64,000 bases of DNA from Dyella lipolytica (GCF_030160075.1 NZ_BSNQ01000003.1:186001-250000), one strand, 5' to 3'. Shown: positions 18,442-28,244, numbered from the stretch's first letter. Program-made: numbers and translations. The notes: a model not told the origin generated them from the letters alone.

Positions 18442-18467
18442 GGGCGAGCTGAAAGAGTAGCCCGCCC
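18442..18467. terminator. Weak hairpin between convergent genes
   Basis: Imperfect hairpin (GGGCG-A-GCT against AGC-C-CGCCC, 8-base loop) in the 50-base gap between DUF1684 and the enoyl-CoA hydratase gene. It lacks a T-tract, so termination activity is uncertain. Confidence 0.3.
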
Positions 18468-18476
18468 ATGGGATGT

Positions 18477-19259
18477 TCATTTCCCTTTGAAGACGGCTTT
18501 GCGCTTCTCCAGGAATGCGCTAGTACCTTCCTGCATGTCCTCCGTTGCAAACGCTAAAGCAAACGCCTGCGTCTCAAATTCCAGGCCTTGATCAATGGAC
18601 ATCTCGCCGCCCTGCAGCACGGCGTCAAGAATGCCGGCAGCGGCCAGCGGAGCAGCATGGGCCAGCTGATCGGCGAGCGTGTTGACCGTTTCGTCCAGTG
18701 CCTCCGGTGCCACGACACGATTGATCGCACCCAGTTCGTAAGCACGCTGTGCCGTGATCAGGCTGCCGGTTAGGCAAAGCTCCAGTGCCGCGCTACGGCC
18801 GGCCAAGCGCAGCAAACGCTGAGTGCCGCCGAAACCAGGGACGAGACCGAGATTGATCTCGGGTTGGCCGAACTTGGCTTTTTCGCTGGCGATGCGCAGA
18901 TGGCAGGCCATGGCCAGCTCCATGCCGCCGCCCAATGCAAACCCTTGAATGCGCGCGATCACGGGTTTTCCGAGCCGCTCGATGGTGCTCATCAGCCGCT
19001 GCCCGGTGCGCGAGAAGTTTTGCGCCTGGACCGAGGTGTAGCCGTGCATTTCGCTGATATCCGCCCCGGCCACGAAGGCTTTTTCGCCTGCACCGGCCAG
19101 TACCACCGCGCGAACGGCGTCGTCCTGTGCAGCCTGAGTGAAAGCCAGCGTCAGCTCGTTCAAAGTGTCGCGATTCAGCGCGTTGAGCTTGTCCGGCCGG
19201 TTGACGGTGATCGTACGTACAGCATCGCGATTGCCGATTTCAAGGTTGCGGTACGCCAT
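18477..19259 (-). CDS. Enoyl-CoA hydratase (crotonase family)
   Basis: A 260-residue crotonase-fold enzyme. Both catalytic glutamates of classical enoyl-CoA hydratase are present: E114 in GGGMELAMAC and E134 in GQPEINLGLVPGFGG, with oxyanion-hole residues in AGADISE. A FadB-like or short-chain (S)-3-hydroxyacyl-CoA forming role in beta-oxidation is therefore likely. The ATG at 19259 is chosen because GGAG precedes it by six bases; an ATG 21 bases upstream lacks a site. The gene stands alone, and the substrate chain length cannot be deduced. Confidence 0.92.
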   Translation of the reverse strand: MAYRNLEIGNRDAVRTITVNRPDKLNALNRDTLNELTLAFTQAAQDDAVRAVVLAGAGEKAFVAGADISEMHGYTSVQAQNFSRTGQRLMSTIERLGKPVIARIQGFALGGGMELAMACHLRIASEKAKFGQPEINLGLVPGFGGTQRLLRLAGRSAALELCLTGSLITAQRAYELGAINRVVAPEALDETVNTLADQLAHAAPLAAAGILDAVLQGGEMSIDQGLEFETQAFALAFATEDMQEGTSAFLEKRKAVFKGK

Positions 19260-19289
19260 GGCGGACTCCGTATTGAACATAAAGCACCG

Positions 19290-19298
19290 ATTTTAGCA
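19290..19298 (-). promoter_or_regulatory. Extended -10 promoter element of the enoyl-CoA hydratase gene
   Basis: On the minus strand TGCTAAAAT forms an extended -10 (TGn plus TAAAAT), 30 bases before the chosen start. No convincing -35 is seen. The same 12-base block recurs before the cysteine dioxygenase gene. Confidence 0.4.
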
Positions 19299-19431
19299 GT
19301 GGGAACCTTTGCTGCCCCAGGTGTTCTCAAACAGACTCTTACGACACGTCGAATGGTCGGCAGCTGCGCGAAACGGTCAGACCGCTTAGGATGGCGGCTT
19401 TCGCCGTATGCTTGCCGCCATGGAGAAACGA

Positions 19432-20178
19432 ATGGCACAACTGCGTTGGCTGGTCCCAGGATTGATGCTGCTTGCCGTGTTCGCGGCACAGGCACAGGGA
19501 CCGACTGCACCCAGTCCGCCGCAACCGCCGCCGGCCAAACTGGATAAGCACAAGCTTTCCTACGCGATCGGCTATCGCATCGGCACCCAGTTCTCCGAAG
19601 GCGATTTCCCGGTGGACATGGCCGTGCTGCAACGGGCGATCGAGGACGCCTACGCCAAGCGCCCGCCCGCCGTACCTAAGGAAGAGATGGTCGATCAACT
19701 GGTCAGTCTGGGCGAGCGCATGCACGAGCAGGCGATGGCCGAGTACAACCGCATCGCCGTCGACAATGCACGCAAGAGCGCCGAGTACCTGACGCACAAC
19801 GCTACGCTGCCAGGTGTGGTGCAACTACCCTCGGGTATCCAGTATTCGGTGCTCAAGAAGGGCGACGGTACTGCCAGTCCAGGTATCGACAGCCTGGTGA
19901 CGGTGAACTACCGCGGCATGCTGATCGACGGCACTGAGTTCGACAGCACCTGGGCGCACGGTGCACCGGTGAGCTTCACCGTGGACAAGGTCATCCGCGG
20001 CTGGCAATACGTGATTCCGCGTATGCACGTCGGCGATCGCTGGAAAGTGGTGATTCCGCCCCAGCTGGCCTACGGCGAGCACGGGGCGTTGCCGCGGATC
20101 GGTCCGAATCAGGCACTGGTGTTCGATATTGAGCTGCTGGACATCAAACCGCCGAATCCGCAGGCCGCCGGCCCCTGA
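19432..20178 (+). CDS. Periplasmic FKBP-type peptidyl-prolyl isomerase
   Basis: Mip/FkpA-like foldase of 248 residues. It has a signal peptide (about residues 1-21, ending AQA-QG), an alpha-helical FKBP-N dimerisation part (about 35-125, LSYAIGYRIGTQF through SAEYLTHNA) and a C-terminal FKBP domain (about 130-240: VTVNYRGMLIDGTEFDSTW, VIRGWQYVIPRMHVGDRWKV, IPPQLAYGEHG, LVFDIELLDI). The start at 19432 is preceded by GGAG six bases away; upstream in-frame ATGs at 19408 and 19420 would lengthen the signal peptide. It opens a four-gene rightward operon. Confidence 0.92.
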   Translation: MAQLRWLVPGLMLLAVFAAQAQGPTAPSPPQPPPAKLDKHKLSYAIGYRIGTQFSEGDFPVDMAVLQRAIEDAYAKRPPAVPKEEMVDQLVSLGERMHEQAMAEYNRIAVDNARKSAEYLTHNATLPGVVQLPSGIQYSVLKKGDGTASPGIDSLVTVNYRGMLIDGTEFDSTWAHGAPVSFTVDKVIRGWQYVIPRMHVGDRWKVVIPPQLAYGEHGALPRIGPNQALVFDIELLDIKPPNPQAAGP

Positions 20179-20204
20179 CCTACCTGCGTTATCATGGTAG
20201 GTGC

Positions 20205-20396
20205 ATGTCGAACGATTCCCAGCTTCCCCTTCAAGCTATTTTGAGCCCGTGCGTCGGCATTTGCCGACTCGATCCGCACGGCTATTGTCTTGGCTGTTAT
20301 CGCACGGGCGATGAAATCGCCCGCTGGCGCAGCATGAGTGAGACCGAGCGCTCCCATTTCATGGATGTGGTGCTTCCCGCACGCGAGTCCGCGTGA
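20205..20396 (+). CDS. DUF1289-family small cysteine protein
   Basis: A 63-residue protein with the DUF1289 pattern SPCVGICRLDPHGYCLGCYRTGDEIARW, four conserved cysteines that probably bind a metal or Fe-S cluster. An HMM-like helical tail (MSETERSHFMDVVLPAR) follows. The function is unknown. It lies 26 bases after the FKBP gene and overlaps the Nudix gene by one base (TGATG). Confidence 0.88.
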   Translation: MSNDSQLPLQAILSPCVGICRLDPHGYCLGCYRTGDEIARWRSMSETERSHFMDVVLPARESA

Positions 20397-20992
20397 TGGC
20401 GATGGAGGCCTTGCAGCGCGCACTGCGTCCGTTGTCGCAGCCGCCGACGGCGCCGGGCTGGAACCACATGCAGATGACCGAGCTGCTTGGCGACACCCCG
20501 CGACTTCCCGCCGCAGTGCTGATCGGTTTGCGCGATGACGCGCAGCCGCGCATGGTGTTTACGGTGCGCACCGATCATCTGAGCTCGCATGCGGGGCAGG
20601 TTTCTTTCCCGGGCGGTCGCACGGATCCTGCAGATGGCAATGCGCTAACCACGGCGCTGCGCGAGAGCGAAGAAGAGATCGGCCTGGATCGATCGCTGGT
20701 CACGCCGCTGGGCTATCTGGATTGTTTCGAAACCGTCAGTGGCTTTTGCATTACCCCAGTGGTCGCGCGTATCGCATCCGAGGCACGTTTTCATCCGGCA
20801 CCCAACGAAGTGGCCGAAGTGTTCGAAGTGCCGCTGGCTTTCTTCCTTGAACCGGGCAACCTGAAGCGTTATGTCATGGAATACCGTGGCCATCAACGCG
20901 AAATGGTGGAATTCGAGCATGACGGTCATCGCATCTGGGGCGCCACGGCCGCGATGCTGCAGAACCTGTTGCAGAGGATGGAGCGCTCATGA
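20396..20992 (+). CDS. CoA pyrophosphatase-type Nudix hydrolase (NudL-like)
   Basis: A 198-residue Nudix protein. The core box is GGRTDPADGNALTTALRESE followed by EEIGL, with Asp at the first acidic position as in NudL/CoA-diphosphatase relatives. The preceding VSFPGGRTDP and following TPLGYLDCF...GFCITPVVA also match that subfamily. It may remove oxidised CoA. It starts inside the DUF1289 stop and overlaps the sulfurtransferase gene by four bases. Confidence 0.9.
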   Translation: MAMEALQRALRPLSQPPTAPGWNHMQMTELLGDTPRLPAAVLIGLRDDAQPRMVFTVRTDHLSSHAGQVSFPGGRTDPADGNALTTALRESEEEIGLDRSLVTPLGYLDCFETVSGFCITPVVARIASEARFHPAPNEVAEVFEVPLAFFLEPGNLKRYVMEYRGHQREMVEFEHDGHRIWGATAAMLQNLLQRMERS

Positions 20993-21852
20993 AAACCACG
21001 CTGATTTCCGCCGCCGAGTTGGCCGCACTGTCGCCGGATGACGTGCTGATTGTCGACTGTCGCCATGACCTCTCCGACGCAGGCAAGGGCGAGCGCGATT
21101 ACCTTGCAGAACATATTCCCGGAGCTGTCTTCGCCAGCCTCGATCACGACTTGTCGGATCTCAGTCGCATACATCTCGGTCTGGGACGGCATCCGTTGCC
21201 TTCGGAAGAGGCTTTTTCGGCGGCACTCGGCAAGTGGGGCTGGCGTCCCGGGCTGCAAGTGGTTTGCTACGACGCAGGCAATGGCGCGCTGGCTGCGGCG
21301 AGATTGTGGTGGCTGTTGCGATTGACCGGAGTGCGCGAGGTCGCTGTACTCGACGGCGGTTATGCAGCATGGAAAGCGGCGGCCCAGCCTGTGTCGCAAG
21401 AAGCGCCGCAGCGCAAAGCGACGCAGGTGACGTTGCACTACGACGCTAGCCAGGTTCTGCTCGATCACGCTGCCGCCGGTAACCTGCAACACGAATTGCT
21501 GCTCGACGCCCGCGCGACGCCGCGCTATCGCGGCGAGGTGGAGCCGCTCGATCGCGCCGCCGGCCATGTGCCGGGTGCAGCGAATCGTCCGTTTTCCGAA
21601 AACCTGCAAGCCGATGGCCGATTCAAACCTGCCGCTGTTTTGCGGCAGGAGTTTGTGGCCGTGATCGGCGAGTACGCACCCAACCAAGTCGTTCATATGT
21701 GCGGGTCGGGCGTTACCGCATGTCATAACTTGTTGGCGATGGAGCACGCCGGACTCGCCGGTTCGCGTCTTTATGCGCCATCGTGGAGCGGTTGGGTCAG
21801 CGATCCGTCGCGCCCGGTAGAAACGAGCGCCGGGGTAACCGGCGACTCGTGA
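20989..21852 (+). CDS. sseA: 3-mercaptopyruvate/thiosulfate sulfurtransferase (tandem rhodanese)
   Basis: A 287-residue protein of two rhodanese domains: an inactive N-terminal domain (VVDCRHDL, EHIPGAVFASLDHDL, VVCYDAGNGALAAARLWWLL) and an active C-terminal one (LLDARATPRYRGE, GHVPGAANRPFSENLQ). The loop HMCGSGVTACHN matches the CGSGVT active site of 3-mercaptopyruvate sulfurtransferases rather than the basic loop of thiosulfate sulfurtransferases. The four-base ATGA overlap with the Nudix gene shows coupling. The exact sulfur donor remains an inference. Confidence 0.9.
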   Translation: MKTTLISAAELAALSPDDVLIVDCRHDLSDAGKGERDYLAEHIPGAVFASLDHDLSDLSRIHLGLGRHPLPSEEAFSAALGKWGWRPGLQVVCYDAGNGALAAARLWWLLRLTGVREVAVLDGGYAAWKAAAQPVSQEAPQRKATQVTLHYDASQVLLDHAAAGNLQHELLLDARATPRYRGEVEPLDRAAGHVPGAANRPFSENLQADGRFKPAAVLRQEFVAVIGEYAPNQVVHMCGSGVTACHNLLAMEHAGLAGSRLYAPSWSGWVSDPSRPVETSAGVTGDS

Positions 21853-21869
21853 TCGCGGCGCGAACCGCT

Positions 21870-22625
21870 TCAGTCTTTCTTCTTGAGGCGCGCGACTAAC
21901 TGTTGCAACGTAGCCTGCGTCTGCGGATGAAAAAACGCATCGACAAAGGTATCGATCGGCAACGCATCGACATCGGCGTATGCATCGATCAGATCCGCAC
22001 GCGCGATCAGGCGAGTTTCCAGCATGGCGTGTGCAGGCAGCGCCAGCACTTCGCCCAGCCAGTGCAGCGCGCGCGTAGTGACCTGCTCGACGGTAGTGAG
22101 CTCGTCCACGAAACCGCATGCCAGGGCTTGTTCTGCATCGATCAGCGCACCGGAAACCAGCAGACGTTCCGCGCGATACGCACCCACCACACGGCGCAGC
22201 GCCATTTGGATGCAGTCCGGCGCAATCAGTCCCACCTGCACTTCATTCAAACCAATGCGATAGGCCCCTTGCGCCATGATGCGGTAATCGCAGAACAGCG
22301 AAAGCACGGCGCCGCCAGCGGGGCTGTGACCCGTGATCGCGGCCACTACCGGCACCGTCGAATGCGCCAGCGCGGCGCAGGTCAGAAAGAATTCGCGCCA
22401 GTATTCACGCACGCCGGCGCGGTCGCGAGTGAGCAAGGCCGGCACATCCACACCGGCGGAAAACATGCCCTGCGTGCCCGACAGTACGATGCCGCGCGCT
22501 CCGTCCTTTACGGCGTCCGTGAGGGCGGCTTGCAATGCGCGCAGTAACTCCAGGTTGAGCGCATTGACCGGTGGCCGCGCCAGCTGGACTTCGGTGATGG
22601 CGTCGTGCTTGACGAGATTGAGCAT
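21870..22625 (-). CDS. Enoyl-CoA hydratase/isomerase family protein (probable 3,2-trans-enoyl-CoA isomerase)
   Basis: A 251-residue crotonase-fold protein. The oxyanion motif is SAGVDVPALL and the second is TGHSPAGGAVLSLFCDYRIMA. Only one catalytic glutamate is visible, in IGLNEVQVGL; the position equivalent to the other hydratase glutamate is not acidic (SPAGGAVLS), which points to a delta3,delta2-enoyl-CoA isomerase. The ATG at 22625 follows GGAA. It is the last gene of the leftward uvrA group, 20 bases after the DUF4139 gene. Confidence 0.85.
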   Translation of the reverse strand: MLNLVKHDAITEVQLARPPVNALNLELLRALQAALTDAVKDGARGIVLSGTQGMFSAGVDVPALLTRDRAGVREYWREFFLTCAALAHSTVPVVAAITGHSPAGGAVLSLFCDYRIMAQGAYRIGLNEVQVGLIAPDCIQMALRRVVGAYRAERLLVSGALIDAEQALACGFVDELTTVEQVTTRALHWLGEVLALPAHAMLETRLIARADLIDAYADVDALPIDTFVDAFFHPQTQATLQQLVARLKKKD

Positions 22626-22645
22626 GGCGGGTTCCATAAAGTAGG

Positions 22646-24106
22646 TCAGGATTGTGGTTGGTCGTCGGCCGTCCAGGTGTAATGCACGCCGTAGTCGAGC
22701 ACGGCCTTGCCGTTGGCAGGTACGTCGATCCGAAACTCGAGCGTATCTGTCGTTTGGTGGCTGGGTTTTGCGCTCGACGAGGTTACCGTCCATTGCCGCC
22801 AGCGATTCGGATGTTCGCGTACCGTCACCGTGCGCGCGGTGTCGCCGGCATTGGTCAGTGTGATGCGGAAAGCCTCGTCCATGGTGCGGCCAGCTTTGTC
22901 CACATGAAAACTGGTGCGTTCGCGGCTGCCGCGCAGGTCGAACGCGGTACCCAGCGTGATGGTGGCGTCGCTGCCTTTGGGTGTGTCGTTGATACGGCCT
23001 TCACCGATGAATTGCGGTACGCCGTTGCGGTCTATGGTCAGCACGCGCAGATAGCCGGCGGGCAGGCTGTCGAACGCAGTCATGCGAAGTGTGCTGGTGA
23101 TGGAACTATTGCCATCCGAATTGAAATCGGTATTGAGCATCGGTTGCGGCGGTAGCCAGTTGCCACCGTTTTCGTAAAGTGCGGTGCGTTCGCAGCCAAG
23201 CGTATGGGTAGCGTAGAGAGGCACCTGGCTAATGCTGCCGTCGGGCAGGTCGACCGGCGCGGGTAGGGCGTAGCTGCGATAGTCCGCAAGCGACGATTGC
23301 ACGGGCGTCGCCTCCGCGGCAGCGGGTGCGGCCATGGCGCGCATCATCATGGGGCGCGGCCCAGTGGATTTGGCGAAATTCGGTTCTCCCGCGATCAAAT
23401 TGACTTTGGCGTCGCGCCAATCGCGGCCGCTGCGGTTGGCAATGCTGGCGCGCGACTCGAACTGCATGCTGCACGCATTACCGGGCTGCAGCGTAGCCAC
23501 GTAAGCTGCGCGCCAGCCGATACCTGAGGTGGGATAACTCAATACGGCGTCGGTGGCGCCCGCACGCGCTGCATCGACACGCAAACGCAAACTGGATCCG
23601 GTGGGAAAATGACCGCTCTCGGTGCTCACCGCCGCGTAGTTGCGGATAAGTGTGGTTCCGCCGTTGCCGCCGCGTACAACCAAGCCATCATCGCCAGCGC
23701 GCAGCAAGGTACCGCTGGCCAAAGGCTGGCCGTTTTCGCCAAGGACGTTGATGGTGCTGTCAGTCAGGCCGGTTAGTGCCGCATTGGCGCCTTGGCCGAG
23801 CAGCAGTCGCTGTGAAATGACTTTGGCCTCCCCACCAGGGAATCCTAGCGCCATGGCCTCGGCATCGAGATTGTTCGGCAAGTCGCCGAGTACCACGTCA
23901 TGCACGCCTGCCTGCAAAGTGACACTGCGCTGTTCGCGCACGACGGCATAGCCCTCATTGTCCGCGCCGTTGCCGTTGCTCGCATAGAGCCCCGGACTAT
24001 CACTGCGATACAGCGTTATCGACGCGTTGTCGGCAGCCTCGACTTGCGATGCGCTGCAAAAAACGGCGCAGGCGAGGGCTAAGGCGGTTCGGTGCTGAAT
24101 CGTCAT
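22646..24106 (-). CDS. DUF4139 domain-containing exported protein
   Basis: A 486-residue protein starting with a signal peptide (about residues 1-25, ending VEA-ADN). The central and C-terminal parts have the DUF4139 pattern: beta-rich repeats, LSYPTSGIGWRAAYVATL, SRASIANRSGRDWRDAKVNLIAGEP, and a C-terminal immunoglobulin-like segment (DEAFRITLTNAGDTARTVTVREH). The family has no settled function; an extracytoplasmic role is likely from the signal peptide. The chosen start has GGAG five bases upstream. It lies in the uvrA-thioesterase-DUF4139-isomerase group. Confidence 0.87.
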   Translation of the reverse strand: MTIQHRTALALACAVFCSASQVEAADNASITLYRSDSPGLYASNGNGADNEGYAVVREQRSVTLQAGVHDVVLGDLPNNLDAEAMALGFPGGEAKVISQRLLLGQGANAALTGLTDSTINVLGENGQPLASGTLLRAGDDGLVVRGGNGGTTLIRNYAAVSTESGHFPTGSSLRLRVDAARAGATDAVLSYPTSGIGWRAAYVATLQPGNACSMQFESRASIANRSGRDWRDAKVNLIAGEPNFAKSTGPRPMMMRAMAAPAAAEATPVQSSLADYRSYALPAPVDLPDGSISQVPLYATHTLGCERTALYENGGNWLPPQPMLNTDFNSDGNSSITSTLRMTAFDSLPAGYLRVLTIDRNGVPQFIGEGRINDTPKGSDATITLGTAFDLRGSRERTSFHVDKAGRTMDEAFRITLTNAGDTARTVTVREHPNRWRQWTVTSSSAKPSHQTTDTLEFRIDVPANGKAVLDYGVHYTWTADDQPQS

Positions 24107-24162
24107 GGGGCGCTCCATCGTCGGGGATTCGCCGCCATCATAACGAGCGCAGGTGAACGCCG

Positions 24163-24597
24163 TTAGGCTGCCTCTCCGGCGTCACGAACGGCTTGCGGCA
24201 ACGGCACCGATTTACCGGTGGCGGGGTCCATCCAGACCAGCACGACGTGCCCGTCGCAATACAGCAGTTCGCTGTCCGCGGCATCGACGATGCGGTGGGC
24301 GATGGTTATGGAGCTATTGCCCAGCCGCGCGCAGAACAGCTCGACATGTAATTGCGAGGGCCACGCGATCGGTCGACGATAGTTGAGTTCGCTCGCCGCC
24401 ATCACGGGCATGGCCTGCTCGGTAAACCACGGGCCTGGTATCTGCTGCAGCCATTGCAAACGCGATTCTTCGAGGAACGTGAGGTAGTTCGAGTTATTGA
24501 CGTGGTTGAACGCGTCGAGATCGCGCCAGCGCACGCTGATCGAAGCGGTATAAAGCGACACGGCGTCGCGCTGAGAATCTGTGGAAACGATGGTCAT
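24163..24597 (-). CDS. Hotdog-fold acyl-CoA thioesterase (YbgC/FadM-like)
   Basis: A 144-residue 4HBT-family protein. The catalytic segment [29 protein letters not shown] carries the conserved Asp and the HVNN motif of YbgC/FadM thioesterases. Its start codon overlaps the uvrA stop (ATGA), so it is translated with uvrA. It may hydrolyse acyl-CoA products; the acyl chain is not predictable from sequence. Confidence 0.9.
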   Translation of the reverse strand: MTIVSTDSQRDAVSLYTASISVRWRDLDAFNHVNNSNYLTFLEESRLQWLQQIPGPWFTEQAMPVMAASELNYRRPIAWPSQLHVELFCARLGNSSITIAHRIVDAADSELLYCDGHVVLVWMDPATGKSVPLPQAVRDAGEAA

Positions 24598-27485
24598 GAA
24601 GCCACTTTACGCTTGGGTTTGATCTTGCCGTTGTCGGCTTTCGGGCGTGCGGCTTTCGCGGGTTTCAGATGCGGCGCGAGAAAGTGACCGGTGTGCGAGC
24701 CAGGCGTAGCGGCGACTGTTTCGGGTGTGCCGGTCACTAGAATGCGGCCGCCGCCTGAACCACCTTCCGGACCGAGATCGACGATCCAATCGGCCGTCTT
24801 GATCACATCGAGATTATGTTCGATCACCACGACGGTGTTGCCCTGCTCGACCAGCTGATGCAGTACGTCCAGCAACTGTTCGATGTCGTGGAAGTGCAGG
24901 CCGGTGGTCGGCTCGTCGAGGATGTACAGCGTGCGTCCGGTGTCGCGCTTGGACAATTCCTTGGAAAGCTTCACGCGCTGCGCTTCGCCACCGGACAGCG
25001 TGGTCGCGCTCTGGCCGAGCTTGATGTAATCGAGACCTACCGCACGCAACGTATCGAGCTTGCGCGCGATGGTCGGCACGTTCTCGAACAGCTTGGATGC
25101 GTCTTCCACCGTCATGCCGAGCACATCGGCGATGGTGTGACCCTTGTAGAGAATTTCCAGCGTCTCGCGGTTGTAGCGCTTGGCCTGGCAGACGTCGCAA
25201 GGCACGTACACGTCCGGCAGAAAGTGCATCTCCACCTTGATCATGCCGTCACCTTCGCAGGCCTCGCATCGACCACCGCGTACATTGAAGCTGAAGCGGC
25301 CCGGCGTGTAGCCGCGCGAGCGCGCTTCCGGCACCTGTGCGAACAGTTCACGCAGCGGTGTAAACAGGCCGGTGTATGTGGCGGGATTCGAACGCGGCGT
25401 GCGTCCGATCGGCGATTGGTCGATATCGACGACCTTGTCGAACAGATCCAGACCTTCGATCGATTTGTACGGTGCCGGCTGTGTGCTGGAGCCATTCAAT
25501 TCGGCGGCGGCCAGCGAGAACAGCGTGTCGTTGATCAAGGTGGATTTGCCCGATCCCGATACACCGGTTACGCAGGTAAATAGCCCAGCCGGTATGGCCA
25601 GATCCACATGCTTGAGGTTGTTGCCGCTGGCGCCTTTCAGATGCAGCCACGAATCCTTGTCGAGTTGCTCGCGGCGCTCCGTAGGAACCTTGATCTCGCG
25701 TTTGCCGGACAAGTATTGACCGGTGAGCGAGCGCGAAGAGGAAAGGACGTCTTTCAATGTGCCCTGCGCAACGATCTCGCCACCATGCACGCCCGCGCCG
25801 GGACCGATGTCCAGGATATGGTCGGCAGCGCGGATCGCATCTTCGTCGTGCTCGACCACGATCACGGTGTTGCCCAGGTCACGCAGGCGGGTGAGCGTAC
25901 CAAGCAAGCGTTCGTTGTCGCGTTGATGCAAGCCAATCGAAGGTTCGTCCAGCACGTACATCACGCCGACCAGGCCGGCGCCGATTTGCGAGGCCAGGCG
26001 AATACGCTGCGCTTCGCCACCGGACAAGCTATCGGCTTGGCGGTCGAGCGTGAGGTAATTCAAGCCCACATCGTTGAGGAAGCTCAGCCGTTCGCGGATT
26101 TCCTTGACGATCTTCACCGCAATGTCGCCACGCCAGCCGGAAAGCTTTAACGTGTCGAAGAAGGCGAGCGCATCGTCGATGGCACGTACCGTGAGTACGG
26201 GCAAGGCTTGATCGGCCACGAACACGTTACGCGCCGAACGGTTCAAGCGCTGGCCGCGGCAATCAGGGCAGGGATGATCGCTGATGTATTTCGCCAGTTC
26301 TTCGCGTACGGCTGGCGATTCGGTTTCTTTGTAGCGTCGTTCCAAATTCGGCAAGATGCCTTCGAAGGCATGCTCGCGCGTAACCTTGCCACCGCGTTCG
26401 GTGAGATAGCGAAAAGCGATCTTCTCTTTGCCGCTGCCGTACAACACGGCTTGTTGCACGGCATTCGGCAACTTCTGCCACGGCGTATCGACATCGAAGC
26501 CGTAATGGTTGGCCAGCGAGAGGATCAGCTGGAAGTAGTGCGCATTGCGCCGATCCCATCCGCGCACGGCACCGCCCGCCAGGGATAGTTCCGGATGGCC
26601 GACTACGCGATCGGGCGAGAACACCTGGGTGACGCCTAAGCCGTCGCAGCCGGGACAGGCACCCACCGGCGAGTTGAAGGAGAACAGGCGCGGTTCCAGT
26701 TCCGGTAGCGAGTAATCGCAGACGGGGCAGGAATAGCGCGAGGAAAATAATTGTTCGTTCGCTTTCGGGTCGTCCATATCGACGACGATCACCAAGCCGT
26801 CGCCCAGGCGGAGCGCGGTCTCGAACGACTCGGCCAAGCGCTGCTTGATGTCATCGCGCGGGCGGAAGCGATCGATCACCGCCTCGATGGTGTGTTTCTG
26901 GCGCAGCGTAAGTGGTGGCACTGCATCGAGATCGTAAACCGCGCCATCGACACGAGCCCGCACGAAGCCTTGCGCGCGCAGCTGCTCGAACACCTGCACA
27001 TGCTCGCCCTTGCGCTCGCGGATCACCGGCGCCAACAGCATGAAGCGCTTTTCCGGATCCAGCGCCAGCGTGCTGTCGACCATCTGGCTGACCGTCTGCG
27101 CTTCCAGCGGAATACCGTGGTCGGGGCAGCGCGGCGTGCCGACGCGCGCATAGAGCAGGCGCAGGTAGTCGTAGACCTCGGTGATCGTGCCCACGGTCGA
27201 GCGCGGGTTGTGCGAGGTGGATTTCTGTTCGATCGAGATCGCCGGCGACAAACCCTCGATGTGGTCGACGTCCGGCTTCTCCATCATCGACAGGAATTGC
27301 CGTGCATACGCCGACAGCGATTCGACGTAGCGGCGCTGCCCCTCGGCGTAAATCGTGTCGAACGCCAGCGAGGATTTGCCTGAACCTGACAAGCCGGTGA
27401 TCACGATCAGCCGGTCGCGTGGCAGGTCCAGGTCGATGTTCTTCAGATTGTGCGTGCGTGCGCCGCGGATGCGTATGGTGTCCAT
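24594..27485 (-). CDS. uvrA: UvrABC excinuclease subunit A
   Basis: DNA damage recognition ATPase of nucleotide excision repair. The 963 residues show two ABC modules: Walker [15 protein letters not shown] near residue 31 and [14 protein letters not shown] near 645, and the two signature motifs [16 protein letters not shown] and [16 protein letters not shown]. Zinc fingers are CPVC/CPGC (about 253-280) and CEAC/CDVC (about 740-765). The insertion between them includes [20 protein letters not shown]. It heads a leftward four-gene run. I found no clear LexA-type box upstream. Confidence 0.97.
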   Translation of the reverse strand: MDTIRIRGARTHNLKNIDLDLPRDRLIVITGLSGSGKSSLAFDTIYAEGQRRYVESLSAYARQFLSMMEKPDVDHIEGLSPAISIEQKSTSHNPRSTVGTITEVYDYLRLLYARVGTPRCPDHGIPLEAQTVSQMVDSTLALDPEKRFMLLAPVIRERKGEHVQVFEQLRAQGFVRARVDGAVYDLDAVPPLTLRQKHTIEAVIDRFRPRDDIKQRLAESFETALRLGDGLVIVVDMDDPKANEQLFSSRYSCPVCDYSLPELEPRLFSFNSPVGACPGCDGLGVTQVFSPDRVVGHPELSLAGGAVRGWDRRNAHYFQLILSLANHYGFDVDTPWQKLPNAVQQAVLYGSGKEKIAFRYLTERGGKVTREHAFEGILPNLERRYKETESPAVREELAKYISDHPCPDCRGQRLNRSARNVFVADQALPVLTVRAIDDALAFFDTLKLSGWRGDIAVKIVKEIRERLSFLNDVGLNYLTLDRQADSLSGGEAQRIRLASQIGAGLVGVMYVLDEPSIGLHQRDNERLLGTLTRLRDLGNTVIVVEHDEDAIRAADHILDIGPGAGVHGGEIVAQGTLKDVLSSSRSLTGQYLSGKREIKVPTERREQLDKDSWLHLKGASGNNLKHVDLAIPAGLFTCVTGVSGSGKSTLINDTLFSLAAAELNGSSTQPAPYKSIEGLDLFDKVVDIDQSPIGRTPRSNPATYTGLFTPLRELFAQVPEARSRGYTPGRFSFNVRGGRCEACEGDGMIKVEMHFLPDVYVPCDVCQAKRYNRETLEILYKGHTIADVLGMTVEDASKLFENVPTIARKLDTLRAVGLDYIKLGQSATTLSGGEAQRVKLSKELSKRDTGRTLYILDEPTTGLHFHDIEQLLDVLHQLVEQGNTVVVIEHNLDVIKTADWIVDLGPEGGSGGGRILVTGTPETVAATPGSHTGHFLAPHLKPAKAARPKADNGKIKPKRKVAS

Positions 27486-27559
27486 GACGCTTTGATATTT
27501 GGGGAATCATTCACTATAGCAAGCCGACGCGGGAAGTCTGTGGTGTGCCCGCAAAAACC

Positions 27560-27581
27560 TGCTGACAACGTGGTGTCAGCA
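27560..27581. promoter_or_regulatory. Perfect inverted repeat in the uvrA-DUF2059 divergent region
   Basis: TGCTGACA (27560-27567) and TGTCAGCA (27574-27581) form a perfect 8-6-8 palindrome, 75 bases upstream of uvrA and 92 bases upstream of the DUF2059 gene. The size and symmetry suit a dimeric repressor operator. It does not match the E. coli LexA consensus. Confidence 0.4.
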
Positions 27582-27672
27582 GCCGCGTTAACAGCCTATC
27601 TAGGCAGCGGCGAGCGGGACGAATATGCTCGGTTGCTATTTCCCGATTCCCGGCGAATGCGGAGGGTGCGAC

Positions 27673-28194
27673 ATGACGGTTGGCAAGTGGGCGGTATGCG
27701 TAGGGGTGTGCGTGGCGCTGGCGACCGGTTCCGCCTTCGCGGCCCAGCCGAGCGAGGCGCAGGTGCGGGAACTGATGCAAGTAATGAATGTGCCTGGCCA
27801 GTTCGCCGTCATGAATAACCAGATGGCAGCCATGATGAGCCAGCAGCTGCCCTGCGTGCCGGCCAGCTACTGGCAGACCTACATCGACAAGAACGGCGTG
27901 GACCAGCTCACCAAGGCCATGATTCCGGCCTATCAGCACCATTTCACCGCCGACGAAGTCGACGGGCTGATCAAGTTCTACCGCTCCCCCCTGGGCCAGA
28001 GGCTGGTCACCGAGATGCCGGCGACCATGGCCGAAGCCGCCCAGAGCGGCCAGCAGTGGGGGCGCCAGCGCACCACGGACATGTTCTCGGCGCTGCAGAA
28101 AGAGGGCAAGCTGGACTCCCAGGGCCGTTGCCCGGGCACCGGTTCAGACGGTGGCGGTGCCGCGACGCCTCCCGGGGGCGGTTCCGGCCAGTAA
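27673..28194 (+). CDS. Secreted DUF2059 domain-containing protein
   Basis: A 173-residue exported protein with signal peptide ending FAA-QPS (about residue 25). It has a DUF2059 region (about 85-145): FTADEVDGLIKFYRSPLGQRLVTEMPATMAE is the typical core. The tail is Gly/Pro-rich. The ATG at 27673 follows GGAGG, so the 16 residues upstream in frame are not used. The function of the family is unknown; its location next to ribosomal protein genes is not informative. Confidence 0.87.
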   Translation: MTVGKWAVCVGVCVALATGSAFAAQPSEAQVRELMQVMNVPGQFAVMNNQMAAMMSQQLPCVPASYWQTYIDKNGVDQLTKAMIPAYQHHFTADEVDGLIKFYRSPLGQRLVTEMPATMAEAAQSGQQWGRQRTTDMFSALQKEGKLDSQGRCPGTGSDGGGAATPPGGGSGQ

Positions 28195-28244
28195 ACGGGT
28201 CATAGGGCGGCCATTCGGCGGACCGCGGGCGGGCTGGTCACTTG

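Noticed and set aside
27486-27672. LexA box before uvrA
   Set aside because: No CTGT-N8-ACAG or clear variant is visible; the only palindrome has different half-sites, so SOS control is not claimed.
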